Part shown: one piece after another, positions 19,552-27,217 of the stretch
Position numbering within the stretch: position 1 is the first letter of the stretch
How the letters are laid out: the number at the start of each line of letters is the position of its first letter
Origin: Caldimicrobium sp.
GTDB taxonomy: Bacteria > Desulfobacterota > Thermodesulfobacteria > Thermodesulfobacteriales > Thermodesulfobacteriaceae
Length of the DNA stretch: 39,216 nt
Direction of reading: 5' to 3'
NCBI GenBank assembly: GCA_025059715.1
Contig: JANXCE010000022.1
Location: 1 to 39,216, forward strand
Program-made: the position numbers and the translations under genes
Notes under the pieces: generated by a model
The model's input: only the letters and a program-made list of their open reading frames with translations
Database searches by the model: none
Told to the model about the DNA's origin: nothing

Positions 19552-19657
19552 TTTTTTTCAAAGTTTTCACCAAACAGACTCTATAAAGGTAAATCAAACT
19601 CCTATTTAGAGGTGTTCATTTAATTTAAGAAAGTTTAAGATTAATATTGGTTACCTC

Positions 19658-19685
19658 TTGATTTTGAATTTAAGAGGAATAAAAT
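19658..19685 (+). promoter_or_regulatory. Putative rtcB promoter
   Basis: TTGATT (19658-19663), a 16-base spacer, TAAAAT (19680-19685), 22 bases before the rtcB ATG. It has the same TTGATT-N16 layout as the promoter at 18130. Confidence 0.45.
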
Positions 19686-19707
19686 TTTTAATTGAGAGGT
19701 GAGGGTT

Positions 19708-21138
19708 ATGGAGCTTAAAAAACTTAAAAGAATTTCTGATTACGAATGGGAAATACCTAAAGAAGGGGAAATGAATGTTCCAGGCAGAATTTTTGGAAGT
19801 GAAAAGCTTTTGGAAGAGATGGACGAAAAGGTATATGAACAAGTATATAATGTTGCCTGTCTTCCTGGAATAGTAAAAGCCTCCATTGCTATGCCCGATG
19901 CTCATTGGGGCTACGGTTTTCCTATTGGAGGGGTAGCAGCCTTTGATCCAGAAGAGGGCGGGGTTATATCCGTAGGCGGAGTTGGATATGATATCTCCTG
20001 TGGAGTTAGAACACTTCTTTCACCTTTAACAAGAAGGGAGCTTAGTCCTTACATTGAAGATTTACTTAGAGATCTCTTCAACACTGTCCCAAGTGGTGTT
20101 GGTTCAGAAGGTGAGATTAAGCTAACACCTTCTCAATTGGATGAAGTTTTAGTTGGTGGGGCTAAATGGGCAGTAGAAAAGGGATATGGAGTTGAGGAGG
20201 ACCTAGAATATATTGAAGAGAAAGGTAGAATGGAAGGTGCAGATCCAAGCTTCGTCTCTCTGGAGGCGAAAAAGAGACAGCACCGACAGGTAGGGACTCT
20301 GGGATCGGGAAATCACTACTTAGAGATTCAATATGTTGCGGAGATTTATGATAGAAGTATTGCCTCTGCCTTTGGTCTCTTTGAGGATCAAGTGGTGGTA
20401 ACTATCCACTGTGGTTCTCGAGCCTTAGGCCATCAAATAGCTACCGATTATCTGCCCATTTTAGCTAAAGCATCAAGGAAATATGGTATTCCCATAAGAG
20501 AAAAGGAGCTTGTATGTGCTCCAATTAATTCTGAAGAGGGGCTTCAGTATTTTAAAGCTATGTGTTGTGGTATAAATTGTGCTTTAGCTAACAGACAGGT
20601 TATTACGCACTTAGTTAGAGAGGTTTTTAAAAGTTATTTTCCTGACATCTTCTTGAAGCTTTTATATGATGTAAGCCATAATACCTGCAAAGTAGAATAT
20701 CATGTTATAGATGGCGTAAAGAAAAAGTTATATGTTCATAGAAAGGGGGCAACCAGAGCCTGGGGACCTGGGAGAGCCGAACTTCCACCTGCCTACAGAG
20801 AGGTAGGACAACCGGTTATAATTGGTGGCTCCATGGGAACGGCATCTTATATTTTAGCGGGAACTAAAGAGGGAGAGGAGAAAGCCTTTGGCTCCGCCTG
20901 TCATGGAGCTGGAAGAACTATGAGTAGAAATCAAGCCATAAAGTCCTTTAGAGCGGATGATCTAATAGAGCAACTGAGAAAAAGGGGCATAATCGTATTA
21001 GGTAAATCCAAAAAGGGTTTAGCAGAAGAGGCCCCAGAGGCTTATAAAGATGTAACCTTAGTTATAGAAGCAACCTGTAAAGCAGGTCTTACTAAAAAGG
21101 TTGCTAAACTAATGCCTTTGGGTTGCATTAAGGGTTAA
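19708..21138 (+). CDS. rtcB: RNA-splicing ligase RtcB
   Basis: A 476-residue RtcB, the Mn/GTP-dependent ligase that joins 2',3'-cyclic phosphate (3'-P) and 5'-OH RNA ends. Visible motifs are MPDAHWGYGFPIGGVAAFD, GVGYDISCGVR (metal ligands D95 and C98), GTLGSGNHYLEIQ, VTIHCGSRALGHQIA, DVSHNTCKVE, HRKGATRAWGPG, GGSMGTASYIL and CHGAGRTMSR with the guanylylated histidine H399. ATG 19708 is preferred over GTG 19699 because GAGGTGAGGG precedes it. No archease, RtcA or RtcR is adjacent. It is followed by the lipoprotein gene, 26 bases away. Confidence 0.97.
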   Translation: MELKKLKRISDYEWEIPKEGEMNVPGRIFGSEKLLEEMDEKVYEQVYNVACLPGIVKASIAMPDAHWGYGFPIGGVAAFDPEEGGVISVGGVGYDISCGVRTLLSPLTRRELSPYIEDLLRDLFNTVPSGVGSEGEIKLTPSQLDEVLVGGAKWAVEKGYGVEEDLEYIEEKGRMEGADPSFVSLEAKKRQHRQVGTLGSGNHYLEIQYVAEIYDRSIASAFGLFEDQVVVTIHCGSRALGHQIATDYLPILAKASRKYGIPIREKELVCAPINSEEGLQYFKAMCCGINCALANRQVITHLVREVFKSYFPDIFLKLLYDVSHNTCKVEYHVIDGVKKKLYVHRKGATRAWGPGRAELPPAYREVGQPVIIGGSMGTASYILAGTKEGEEKAFGSACHGAGRTMSRNQAIKSFRADDLIEQLRKRGIIVLGKSKKGLAEEAPEAYKDVTLVIEATCKAGLTKKVAKLMPLGCIKG

Positions 21139-21143
21139 ATATA

Positions 21144-21168
21144 CCATGATAGAGGAGGTGTATCATGG
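21144..21168 (+). promoter_or_regulatory. Start-site hairpin presenting the Shine-Dalgarno in its loop
   Basis: Perfect 8-bp inverted repeat CCATGATA (21144-21151) and TATCATGG (21161-21168). The 9-base loop GAGGAGGTG is the ribosome binding site, and the start codon ATG (21165-21167) lies inside the 3' arm. The structure would keep the Shine-Dalgarno exposed while pairing the start codon. Confidence 0.6.
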
Positions 21169-21560
21169 GAGTATCCCTTTGGAAATGGGGTGGATTATTA
21201 ATTAGTTCTGCTCTTCTTGTTGCATGCGCATGTCCTACTCTTCCACCGGTGGCTGAAAAGGCGGAAGTTAAGCCCACACCCATCGTTCCCACTGAGCCTG
21301 ATTGTTGCAAAAGGCTGGATAACGAGCTGAAAGCTTTAAAACTACAAGTTGAAGGGCTCAAGTCTCAGCTCGAGCGAGTGAAAACAGAGGCAAATGAAGC
21401 TAAAGAGGCTTCTCGCCGGGCAGTTGAAGCCTCTAATAGAGCTGTTGAAGCGGCTAACAGGGCAATTGAAGCTGCCAATAGAGCGGATGATGCAGCCAAA
21501 AAAGCAGAGGCCTCTGCTACTAAAGCGGAGAGAATCTTTGAAAAGGGATTAAAAAAATAA
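21165..21560 (+). CDS. Small lipoprotein with alanine-rich coiled coil (Lpp-like)
   Basis: 131 residues. The signal peptide WGGLLISSALLVAC ends in a lipobox with the lipidated cysteine at C21. A Pro-rich linker (residues 24-46) is followed by a leucine-type coiled coil (KALKLQVEGLKSQLERVKTE). It then has a long alanine-zipper in which RAVEAANRA/RAIEAANRA heptad units repeat (about 77-120), ending EKGLKK. The architecture and the lysine C-terminus resemble Braun-type lipoproteins that link outer membrane and peptidoglycan, but there is no clear homology and the role is inferred. Translation probably depends on the hairpin at 21144-21168. It abuts the Smr gene (TAA-ATG with no gap). Confidence 0.82.
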   Translation: MGVSLWKWGGLLISSALLVACACPTLPPVAEKAEVKPTPIVPTEPDCCKRLDNELKALKLQVEGLKSQLERVKTEANEAKEASRRAVEASNRAVEAANRAIEAANRADDAAKKAEASATKAERIFEKGLKK

Positions 21561-22160
21561 ATGCCCAAACCCTTTAAAAAATTAGGAGAGATCTTAGGGA
21601 TCTCTCCAAATGCTATTTCTAAAAAGGAGACATCCTTTCCCTTCAAAGTTCTATCTTGGGAAGAGATAATTCAATTAGTGAAACCTCTAAATGAAAAAAA
21701 CATCCATTTTGAAATGATCCCTAAACCTGCAAAATTCTTTAAAGAAGAGTTTTGGCCTCCTTATAAATTAGAGGTTAAAGTGGATTTGACTTCTGAATAT
21801 ATAGAGGGAAAAAAGAAAGGGGTAGATAGTCAACTTTTACAAGCTTTAAAGATGGGCAAGTTTTCAATACAAGCAAGTCTCAATATAAGAGGCCTTAGCG
21901 CAGAAGAGGCTAAGCTTTCCTTAGAGGAATTTTTTAAAAGAGCCCTTCAAAGAGGTTATTCTTGTGTTTTAATAATTCATGGAAGGGGTCTTTCTTCTAA
22001 GGCAGACCCTGTTCTTAAACCCTTAGTGAAAGAGTGGCTGGAAAAGGGGCCCTATCGGAGATACATTCTTGCCTTTGCGAGCGCAAGACCCTGTGATGGA
22101 GGTTTGGGAGCAACTTATGTGCTGTTAAGCTCAAAACCCCTAAAAAAGAATGTTTCTTAA
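21561..22160 (+). CDS. Smr (MutS2-related) domain protein
   Basis: 199 residues. The C-terminal Smr domain occupies about 100-190: SLNIRGLSAEEAKLSLEEFF, VLIIHGRGLSS (HGRG motif), LKPLVKEWLEKGPYRRYIL and CDGGLGATYVLL. Smr domains are nucleases or nucleic-acid binders. The N-terminal half (residues 1-95) is unassigned. The gene starts directly after the lipoprotein stop and its 3' end overlaps the fused kinase gene by 11 bases, so the three genes form one unit. Confidence 0.88.
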   Translation: MPKPFKKLGEILGISPNAISKKETSFPFKVLSWEEIIQLVKPLNEKNIHFEMIPKPAKFFKEEFWPPYKLEVKVDLTSEYIEGKKKGVDSQLLQALKMGKFSIQASLNIRGLSAEEAKLSLEEFFKRALQRGYSCVLIIHGRGLSSKADPVLKPLVKEWLEKGPYRRYILAFASARPCDGGLGATYVLLSSKPLKKNVS

Positions 22161-23313
22161 AGGACCTCGACAGCTTCTTCTTTTTTTCGGAAATCCTCGA
22201 ACAGGCAAAACTACTCTCTTAGAATACCTCTTTAATTATGTCTCTTCCCTTTCCCTTGCCTATCATTTGACAGGTTTTTTAACCAAAGAAGTTAAAAGTA
22301 ATGGAGAGCGCCTTGGTTTTGATTTGATTTACCTAAGGGATAGAGAATTTACTCTTCCCTTAGCACGAAGAAAGGATCTTGTTACTACCTCCCGTAAACC
22401 TTCTGTAGGTAAGTATGTAGTTTTCCTGGAAAATCTGGAAAGAATAATTGAGGTTCTAAAGGCAGACCTTTCCAAGGCCTCTTTATCTCCTCTTATTTTT
22501 ATTGATGAAATAGGAAAAATGGAGGTTCTTTCAGATAAATTTATTAATTTTATGGAACATCTTAGGGAGGAAAAACACATAGTGGTGGCCACTTTGGGGT
22601 TGGGAGAGCACCCTTTTTTAAGGGATTGGTCTGCTAAAAGAGAGGCTATTTACATAGAGGTAACTCCTGAAAATAGAGATTTTCTCAAAGATAGACTGAA
22701 AGTTGAATTTTATCGTGAGGGGAAACTTATTGTTCTGGAGGGAATTGATGGAGCAGGTAAATCTACCCTATTCGAACTTTTGAAAGGGGAACCTCTTTTT
22801 TCTACTTTTATATTTTCCCAGGAGCCTACTACAGGTTCATATGGTCTAAAAGTAAGAGAAGCCCTTTCAAGTAAAGCGATATCGCCAGATAAGCTTTCAG
22901 AACTTTTCCTCTTAGATAGAAAGGAACATGTTAAAGATTTGATTCTACCTAATCTAATGGAGGGTAAAAAAATTTTCCTTGATAGATATTATCTTTCCAC
23001 AGTAGCCTATCAAGGCGTTTATGTGGAAGAGCCCTTAACTTTGCTTAAGAGGAACGAAACCTATGCTCCTATTCCTGATCTTGTTATTTATCTTAATGTT
23101 CCCGTTGAATTAGCTTTAAGAAGAATTAGAGCCAGAAACACCCGAGTAAGTATCTTCGAAAAGGAGGAATTTCTGTTAAAAGTTTCAGGGATTTATGAAG
23201 AGTTTTTACCACTTTTTACCCATGTTAGAATAGAAGCTAATAGAGCACTTGATGCTCTATTGACCTCTCTAAAGGAGATTCTTAAGAGCTTTACCGATGA
23301 TTTACAGGCGTAG
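22150..23313 (+). CDS. Fusion of THEP1-like nucleoside-triphosphatase and thymidylate kinase
   Basis: 387 residues in two P-loop halves. Residues 1-188 match the NTPase_1/THEP1 family: GNPRTGKT P-loop (14-21), TGFLTKEVKSNGERLGFDLI and the Walker B IDEIGKME (118-125). Residues 191-387 are a thymidylate kinase: LEGIDGAGKST (P-loop 198-205), SQEPTTGSYG, the dTMP-binding LDRYYLSTVAYQG (278-290), DLVIYLNVPVELALRRI and a LID with RARNTRVSIFEKEEF. Tmk phosphorylates dTMP to dTDP, and THEP1 hydrolyses NTPs in vitro. Each half normally exists as a separate protein of about 180-210 residues. The frame is continuous and both P-loops are intact. Confidence 0.9.
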   Translation: MFLKGPRQLLLFFGNPRTGKTTLLEYLFNYVSSLSLAYHLTGFLTKEVKSNGERLGFDLIYLRDREFTLPLARRKDLVTTSRKPSVGKYVVFLENLERIIEVLKADLSKASLSPLIFIDEIGKMEVLSDKFINFMEHLREEKHIVVATLGLGEHPFLRDWSAKREAIYIEVTPENRDFLKDRLKVEFYREGKLIVLEGIDGAGKSTLFELLKGEPLFSTFIFSQEPTTGSYGLKVREALSSKAISPDKLSELFLLDRKEHVKDLILPNLMEGKKIFLDRYYLSTVAYQGVYVEEPLTLLKRNETYAPIPDLVIYLNVPVELALRRIRARNTRVSIFEKEEFLLKVSGIYEEFLPLFTHVRIEANRALDALLTSLKEILKSFTDDLQA

Positions 23314-23333
23314 TGAAAGTTTTCCCCAATCCC

Positions 23334-23362
23334 TTGACAAGATTTTTTTCTATGTTTATTTT
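23334..23362 (+). promoter_or_regulatory. Putative por operon promoter
   Basis: TTGACA (23334-23339), a 17-base spacer, TATTTT (23357-23362), 28 bases ahead of the first por ATG. The consensus -35 lies just after the stop of the kinase fusion gene. Confidence 0.6.
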
Positions 23363-23390
23363 GACAAAAATTTATTTTAAGGGGTGCTCT

Positions 23391-23942
23391 ATGATTGAGA
23401 TAAGACTTCATGGAAGAGGAGGGCAAGGAGGGGTAACCTCTGCGGAGTTAATTGCTATAGCAGCTATAACTCAGGGTAAATATGCTCAAGCCTTTCCCAG
23501 TTTTGGGCCAGAGAGAAGAGGTGCACCAGTGCAAGCCTTTGCCAGAATTAGTGATACTCGTATTCGTACCAGAGAGAAGATTTACCATCCCGATGTAATT
23601 CTTGTGTTGGATGCAAGTTTGCCCAAGATAGTGCGGGTTACTGCCGGACTTAAAGAAAATGGTATAGCCATACTGAATAGTTCTCACTCGGAACAGGAAG
23701 TTAGGGAGATGTTAGGGGGTTACAAAGGAAAGTTGGCCTTAGTCGATGCAACTAAAATTGCTCTTGAGGTCTTAGGGGTTCCTATTACCAATACTACTAT
23801 GCTTGGAGCCTTTATTAAGGCAACCGGTTTAGTGGACCCTAAGTATATGGAAGAGGCTTTAAAAGAGAGATTTGGTAGGCTTGCGGATAAGAATATTAAA
23901 GCCTTGTATAGGGCGATTGAAGAAACAAAAATTTATGAATAA
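23391..23942 (+). CDS. porG: 2-oxoacid (pyruvate-type) ferredoxin oxidoreductase, gamma subunit
   Basis: 183 residues: MIEIRLHGRGGQGGVTSAEL, AFPSFGPERRGAPVQAFARI and VPITNTTMLGAFIKATGLV, the gamma chain of four-subunit POR-type enzymes. These oxidise pyruvate (or another 2-oxoacid) and CoA to acyl-CoA, CO2 and reduced ferredoxin. ATG 23391 with AAGGGGTG upstream is the family-typical start; the open frame extends further upstream but without homology. First gene of the gamma-delta-alpha-beta operon. Confidence 0.95.
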   Translation: MIEIRLHGRGGQGGVTSAELIAIAAITQGKYAQAFPSFGPERRGAPVQAFARISDTRIRTREKIYHPDVILVLDASLPKIVRVTAGLKENGIAILNSSHSEQEVREMLGGYKGKLALVDATKIALEVLGVPITNTTMLGAFIKATGLVDPKYMEEALKERFGRLADKNIKALYRAIEETKIYE

Positions 23943-23953
23943 GGAGTAGAGCT

Positions 23954-24247
23954 ATGCCAAGGGATCAAGGATTAATGAGTTGGAAAGATGTGGTATTAGG
24001 AATGTATATAGTAGAACCAGGAAATTCAGTCAAGTTTAAAACTGGGGATTGGAGATCCCATAGACCTATTTTGGATAAAGAGAAGTGTATAAAATGTGCT
24101 CAGTGTTATCTTTTATGTCCAGAGCCAGCATATGAGGAAAACGAAGAGGGTTATTTTATTTGTAATCTCAATTATTGTAAGGGTTGCGGTATTTGTTCGC
24201 TTATTTGCCCTAAAGGGGCTATAACTATGGTTTTAGAGGAGGCCTAA
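23954..24247 (+). CDS. porD: 2-oxoacid ferredoxin oxidoreductase, delta subunit (2[4Fe-4S] ferredoxin)
   Basis: 97 residues with two 4Fe-4S motifs: C45-IK-C48-AQ-C51-YLL-C55P and C75-KG-C78-GI-C81-SLI-C85P. The N-terminal part (SWKDVVLGMYIVEPGNSVKF, TGDWRSHRP) is typical of POR delta chains, which relay electrons from the catalytic subunits to ferredoxin. AAGGAG precedes ATG. It lies 11 nt after porG and 1 nt before porA. Confidence 0.95.
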   Translation: MPRDQGLMSWKDVVLGMYIVEPGNSVKFKTGDWRSHRPILDKEKCIKCAQCYLLCPEPAYEENEEGYFICNLNYCKGCGICSLICPKGAITMVLEEA

Positions 24248-24248
24248 C

Positions 24249-25418
24249 ATGGGAAAGAGGGTGGCAAAAGAGGTATCTATTGCGGTAGCGGATGCCGTTG
24301 CCCAATGTAGGGTAGATGTAATATCCGCATACCCTATTACACCTATGACGCATATTGTTGAACATTTGGCAGAGTTAGTGAACAATGGAGAGTTAGATGC
24401 GGAGTACATTGCGGTAGAGTCTGAACATGCAGCGATGAGTGCCTGTATTGGTGCTGCCGCTGCTGGAGCTAGAACTTTTACATCTACTGCAGCGCAGGGG
24501 CTTATGTTTATGTATGAACTTCTTTTTATCGCCTCGGGATTTAGGCTTCCCATTGTTATGGTAGTAGTTAATAGAGCCCTTTCTGCACCAATAAGTATTT
24601 GGAATGACCACGGCGATGTGATGACCATGAGGGATGCGGGATGGATTCAGACCTTTGCGGAAAACGGGCAAGAGGCGGTGGATCTTCTCTATCACGCCTA
24701 TAGAGTAGCGGAAAAAACTATGATTCCTGTAGCGGTCAACCTTGACGGATTTATCGTATCTCATGTGGTTGAACCAGTAGAGTTATTAGATCAGGAGCAG
24801 GTAGATAAGTATTTACCACCACTTAAAATGAAGTACAAACTTGATCCTAAGAAACCAATAACTATGGGTGCTATAGGAGTGCCGGAGATATATACCGAGG
24901 TTAAGAAGGCTCAAGATGAGGCGCTAAAAGCAAGTTATAGGGTGATCTTGCAAGCCTGGAAAGATTTTGAAAAAATAACTGGCAAAAGATATCAGCCCAT
25001 TGAGACCTATTGGATGGAAGATGCGGAAGTTGCCTTGGTGTTAATGGGCTCTCTTTCTGAGACAGCTATGAATGCGGTAGACAAGCTAAGAGACCAGGGG
25101 AAGAAGGTAGGGCTTATTCGCATTAGATTGTGGAGACCTTTCCCCCTTCAAGAGTTTATTAAGGCTATTGGAAAGGTTAAAGCCCTTTGTGTTTTTGATA
25201 GAGCTATGAGCTACGGATCTACTGGAGGACCCGTTGGTATTGAAGTTAGATCAGCTCTTTATCAGTCCAATAAAAGGCCAAAGGTTCTCAATCTTATTGG
25301 GGCCCTTGGTGGAAGAGATGTAACCGTAGAAGACTTTGAAGAGATCTTTGATAGGACCTATTCTTTTATTAAGGCCAAACCAAGATTTACCTATGAAATA
25401 TATGGAGCAAAGGAGTAG
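24249..25418 (+). CDS. porA: 2-oxoacid ferredoxin oxidoreductase, alpha subunit
   Basis: 389 residues. The N-terminal pyrimidine-binding domain shows ISAYPITPMTHIVEHLAELV, ESEHAAMSACIGAAAAGART and TSTAAQGLMFMYELLFIASG, followed by NDHGDVMTMRDAGWIQTFAE. The C-terminal domain includes DRAMSYGSTGGPVGIEVRSA. It supplies the thiamine-diphosphate dimer interface of POR. The pyruvate preference is by similarity only; 2-ketoisovalerate or similar substrates are not excluded. Confidence 0.94.
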   Translation: MGKRVAKEVSIAVADAVAQCRVDVISAYPITPMTHIVEHLAELVNNGELDAEYIAVESEHAAMSACIGAAAAGARTFTSTAAQGLMFMYELLFIASGFRLPIVMVVVNRALSAPISIWNDHGDVMTMRDAGWIQTFAENGQEAVDLLYHAYRVAEKTMIPVAVNLDGFIVSHVVEPVELLDQEQVDKYLPPLKMKYKLDPKKPITMGAIGVPEIYTEVKKAQDEALKASYRVILQAWKDFEKITGKRYQPIETYWMEDAEVALVLMGSLSETAMNAVDKLRDQGKKVGLIRIRLWRPFPLQEFIKAIGKVKALCVFDRAMSYGSTGGPVGIEVRSALYQSNKRPKVLNLIGALGGRDVTVEDFEEIFDRTYSFIKAKPRFTYEIYGAKE

Positions 25419-25422
25419 AGCC

Positions 25423-26388
25423 ATGAGACCAGAATGGACTAAATTTAAACCAGTCAACATTAAGGAATTGCCTAAGGAAGATTGGATTGCACCGGGGCAC
25501 AGAGGGTGTCAGGGCTGTGGAACTGTGCTACCCATAAAGTTAGCGCTAAAGGTGCTTGGTCCTAATACTATTGCGGTTTCTTCTACTGGTTGTATGGAAA
25601 TCATAACAAGTCCTTTCCCGTTTACCTCCTGGAAGATTCCTTGGATACATGTTGCCTTTGAAAATGCTGCTACAGTGGCTTCAGGTATAGAGGCAGGTCT
25701 TAAAGCTCTCATGCGAAAGGGTAAGATTTCAAAAAAGGAATGGATCAATGTGGCAGTTTTTGCAGGAGATGGAGCTACTTACGATATTGGTTTACAATAT
25801 GTATCTGGTGCGCTTGAGCGAGGGCATCGGATCATCTATTTTTGCCTGGACAATGAGGCTTATATGAATACGGGTGTGCAGAGATCAGGAGGAACTCCTC
25901 TATTTGCTCACACTACTACAAGTCCAGCAGGTAAGGTCATCCACGGGAAAGTGGGCTGGAAAAAAAACTTAGATGGCATAGTAATTGCGCACGGCATCCC
26001 CTATTTCGCTACTGCCAATCCTATTTTCTTTGCGGACTTTTTGAATAAGGTCAAGAAGGCCTCCCTTGTGGAGGGTCCCTCCTTTATTCATGTTTATTCT
26101 ACTTGCCCCACAGGATGGGGTGCAAAGTCTGAAGATACAGTTACCCTTTGTAGATTAGCTACAGAAACGAGAATTTTTCCGCTTTTTGAGGTAATTGACG
26201 GAAAGTATTACATTTTAAACCGCAAGATAGATAAACCTAAACCTGTGGAGGAATATCTCAAAATTCAGAGGAGATTTAGACATTTGACTCCTGAGGAGAT
26301 AGAGTTATTCCAAAACAAAGTAAACGAGGAATATGAGAGATTGGTCAAACTTTGCGAGGTATTTGCACCTCCTAAGGAGAGTAGTTGA
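25423..26388 (+). CDS. porB: 2-oxoacid ferredoxin oxidoreductase, beta subunit
   Basis: 321 residues. The catalytic TPP/4Fe-4S subunit has GHRGCQGCGTVLPIKLAL (C29, C32), VSSTGCMEIITSPFP, the TPP/Mg motif GDGATYDIGLQYV...NEAYMNTGVQRSGGTP and STCPTGWGAKSEDTV. ATG 25423 follows AAGGAGTAGAGCC. Its TGA stop is embedded in the TTGACA box of the next promoter (26385-26390). Confidence 0.95.
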   Translation: MRPEWTKFKPVNIKELPKEDWIAPGHRGCQGCGTVLPIKLALKVLGPNTIAVSSTGCMEIITSPFPFTSWKIPWIHVAFENAATVASGIEAGLKALMRKGKISKKEWINVAVFAGDGATYDIGLQYVSGALERGHRIIYFCLDNEAYMNTGVQRSGGTPLFAHTTTSPAGKVIHGKVGWKKNLDGIVIAHGIPYFATANPIFFADFLNKVKKASLVEGPSFIHVYSTCPTGWGAKSEDTVTLCRLATETRIFPLFEVIDGKYYILNRKIDKPKPVEEYLKIQRRFRHLTPEEIELFQNKVNEEYERLVKLCEVFAPPKESS

Positions 26389-26413
26389 CAGGGCGGAAAT
26401 CCTGTTATATATT
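26385..26413 (+). promoter_or_regulatory. Putative promoter of tRNA-Gly(GCC)
   Basis: TTGACA (26385-26390), a 17-base spacer, TATATT (26408-26413), with the tRNA starting 12 bases later. The -35 box contains the porB stop codon TGA. Confidence 0.65.
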
Positions 26414-26425
26414 TTTTTACAAGTA

Positions 26426-26499
26426 GCGGGCGTAGCTCAGTTTGGTAGAGCGACAGCTTGCCATGCTGTAGGTCGCGGGTTCGAATCCCGTCGCCCGCT
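26426..26499 (+). tRNA. trnG: tRNA-Gly (GCC anticodon)
   Basis: Acceptor GCGGGCG/CGCCCGC, D arm GCTC..GAGC, anticodon stem ACAGC/GCTGT with loop TTGCCAT (anticodon GCC), T arm CGGGT TCGAAT CCCG and discriminator T. CCA is not encoded. Its acceptor and T arms closely match the second tRNA-Gly at 38944. Confidence 0.97.
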
Positions 26500-26523
26500 C
26501 TTACTTTGAATTGGTAAGTTATT

Positions 26524-27213
26524 ATGAAGATTACTTATTACGGCCATTCTTGTTTTAAGATCCTCTCTCCAGAAGGTAAAAAAATTATTATTGATCCTTG
26601 GATAACTCATCCTTTAGCCCCTAAGGATATTGATCTTGGTCCCTACGATTATATTCTCATTACTCATGCTCACGGGGATCATTTAGGAGATACAATAAAA
26701 CTTGCTCGAACAGCGGTTACAGAGGTAGTTGCTATCCATGAGATTCAACAATATCTCTTAGCCCAAGGTGTGCCTAAGGCTACCGGGATGAATATTGGTG
26801 GAAGTTTTCGAACCAATAGTCTTACCTTTACCATGGTTCCTGCAATGCATAGTTCTTCTTTACCTGATGGAAGTTACGGAGGAGAGGCCTGTGGTTTTGT
26901 TATTACCTTAGAAAATGGTGAATCTATTTATCATGCTGGAGATACTGGTGTTTTTGGAGACATGAGCCTCATTGGAGAGCTTTATCAGCCAAAGGTTGCG
27001 CTACTTCCCATTGGTGATCACTATGTTATGGGGCCAAAGGAAGCAGCAAAGGCTTGTCAACTTATAAGGGCACCTATTGTTATTCCAATGCATTATGGGA
27101 CCTTTCCAATACTAACCGGGACCTTAGAGGCCTTCATGGGAGAGCTTCAGAAATACCCCTTTCAGCCTAAAGTTATTCCCTTAAAACCCGGAGAAGAATA
27201 CCACCTTTCTTAG
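26524..27213 (+). CDS. UPF0173 metal-dependent hydrolase (metallo-beta-lactamase fold)
   Basis: 229 residues, full length for the UPF0173 family. The signature ITHAHGDHLGD (H48, H50, D52, H53), PAMHSSSLPDGSYGG, IYHAGDTGVFGDM and PIVIPMHYGTFPILTG supply the dinuclear metal site. Substrate unknown for the family. It starts 24 bases after tRNA-Gly and is followed after 4 bases by mobB, so it is probably read from the tRNA promoter. Confidence 0.92.
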   Translation: MKITYYGHSCFKILSPEGKKIIIDPWITHPLAPKDIDLGPYDYILITHAHGDHLGDTIKLARTAVTEVVAIHEIQQYLLAQGVPKATGMNIGGSFRTNSLTFTMVPAMHSSSLPDGSYGGEACGFVITLENGESIYHAGDTGVFGDMSLIGELYQPKVALLPIGDHYVMGPKEAAKACQLIRAPIVIPMHYGTFPILTGTLEAFMGELQKYPFQPKVIPLKPGEEYHLS

Positions 27214-27217
27214 GAAA

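Noticed and set aside
23313-23390. Upstream extension of porG
   Set aside because: The extra N-terminus has no family similarity and covers the promoter; ATG 23391 has the ribosome site and starts at the conserved MIEIRLHGRGGQGG.
25336-25422. Upstream extension of porB inside porA
   Set aside because: It would overlap porA by 83 bases; AAGGAG plus ATG 25423 give the family start.
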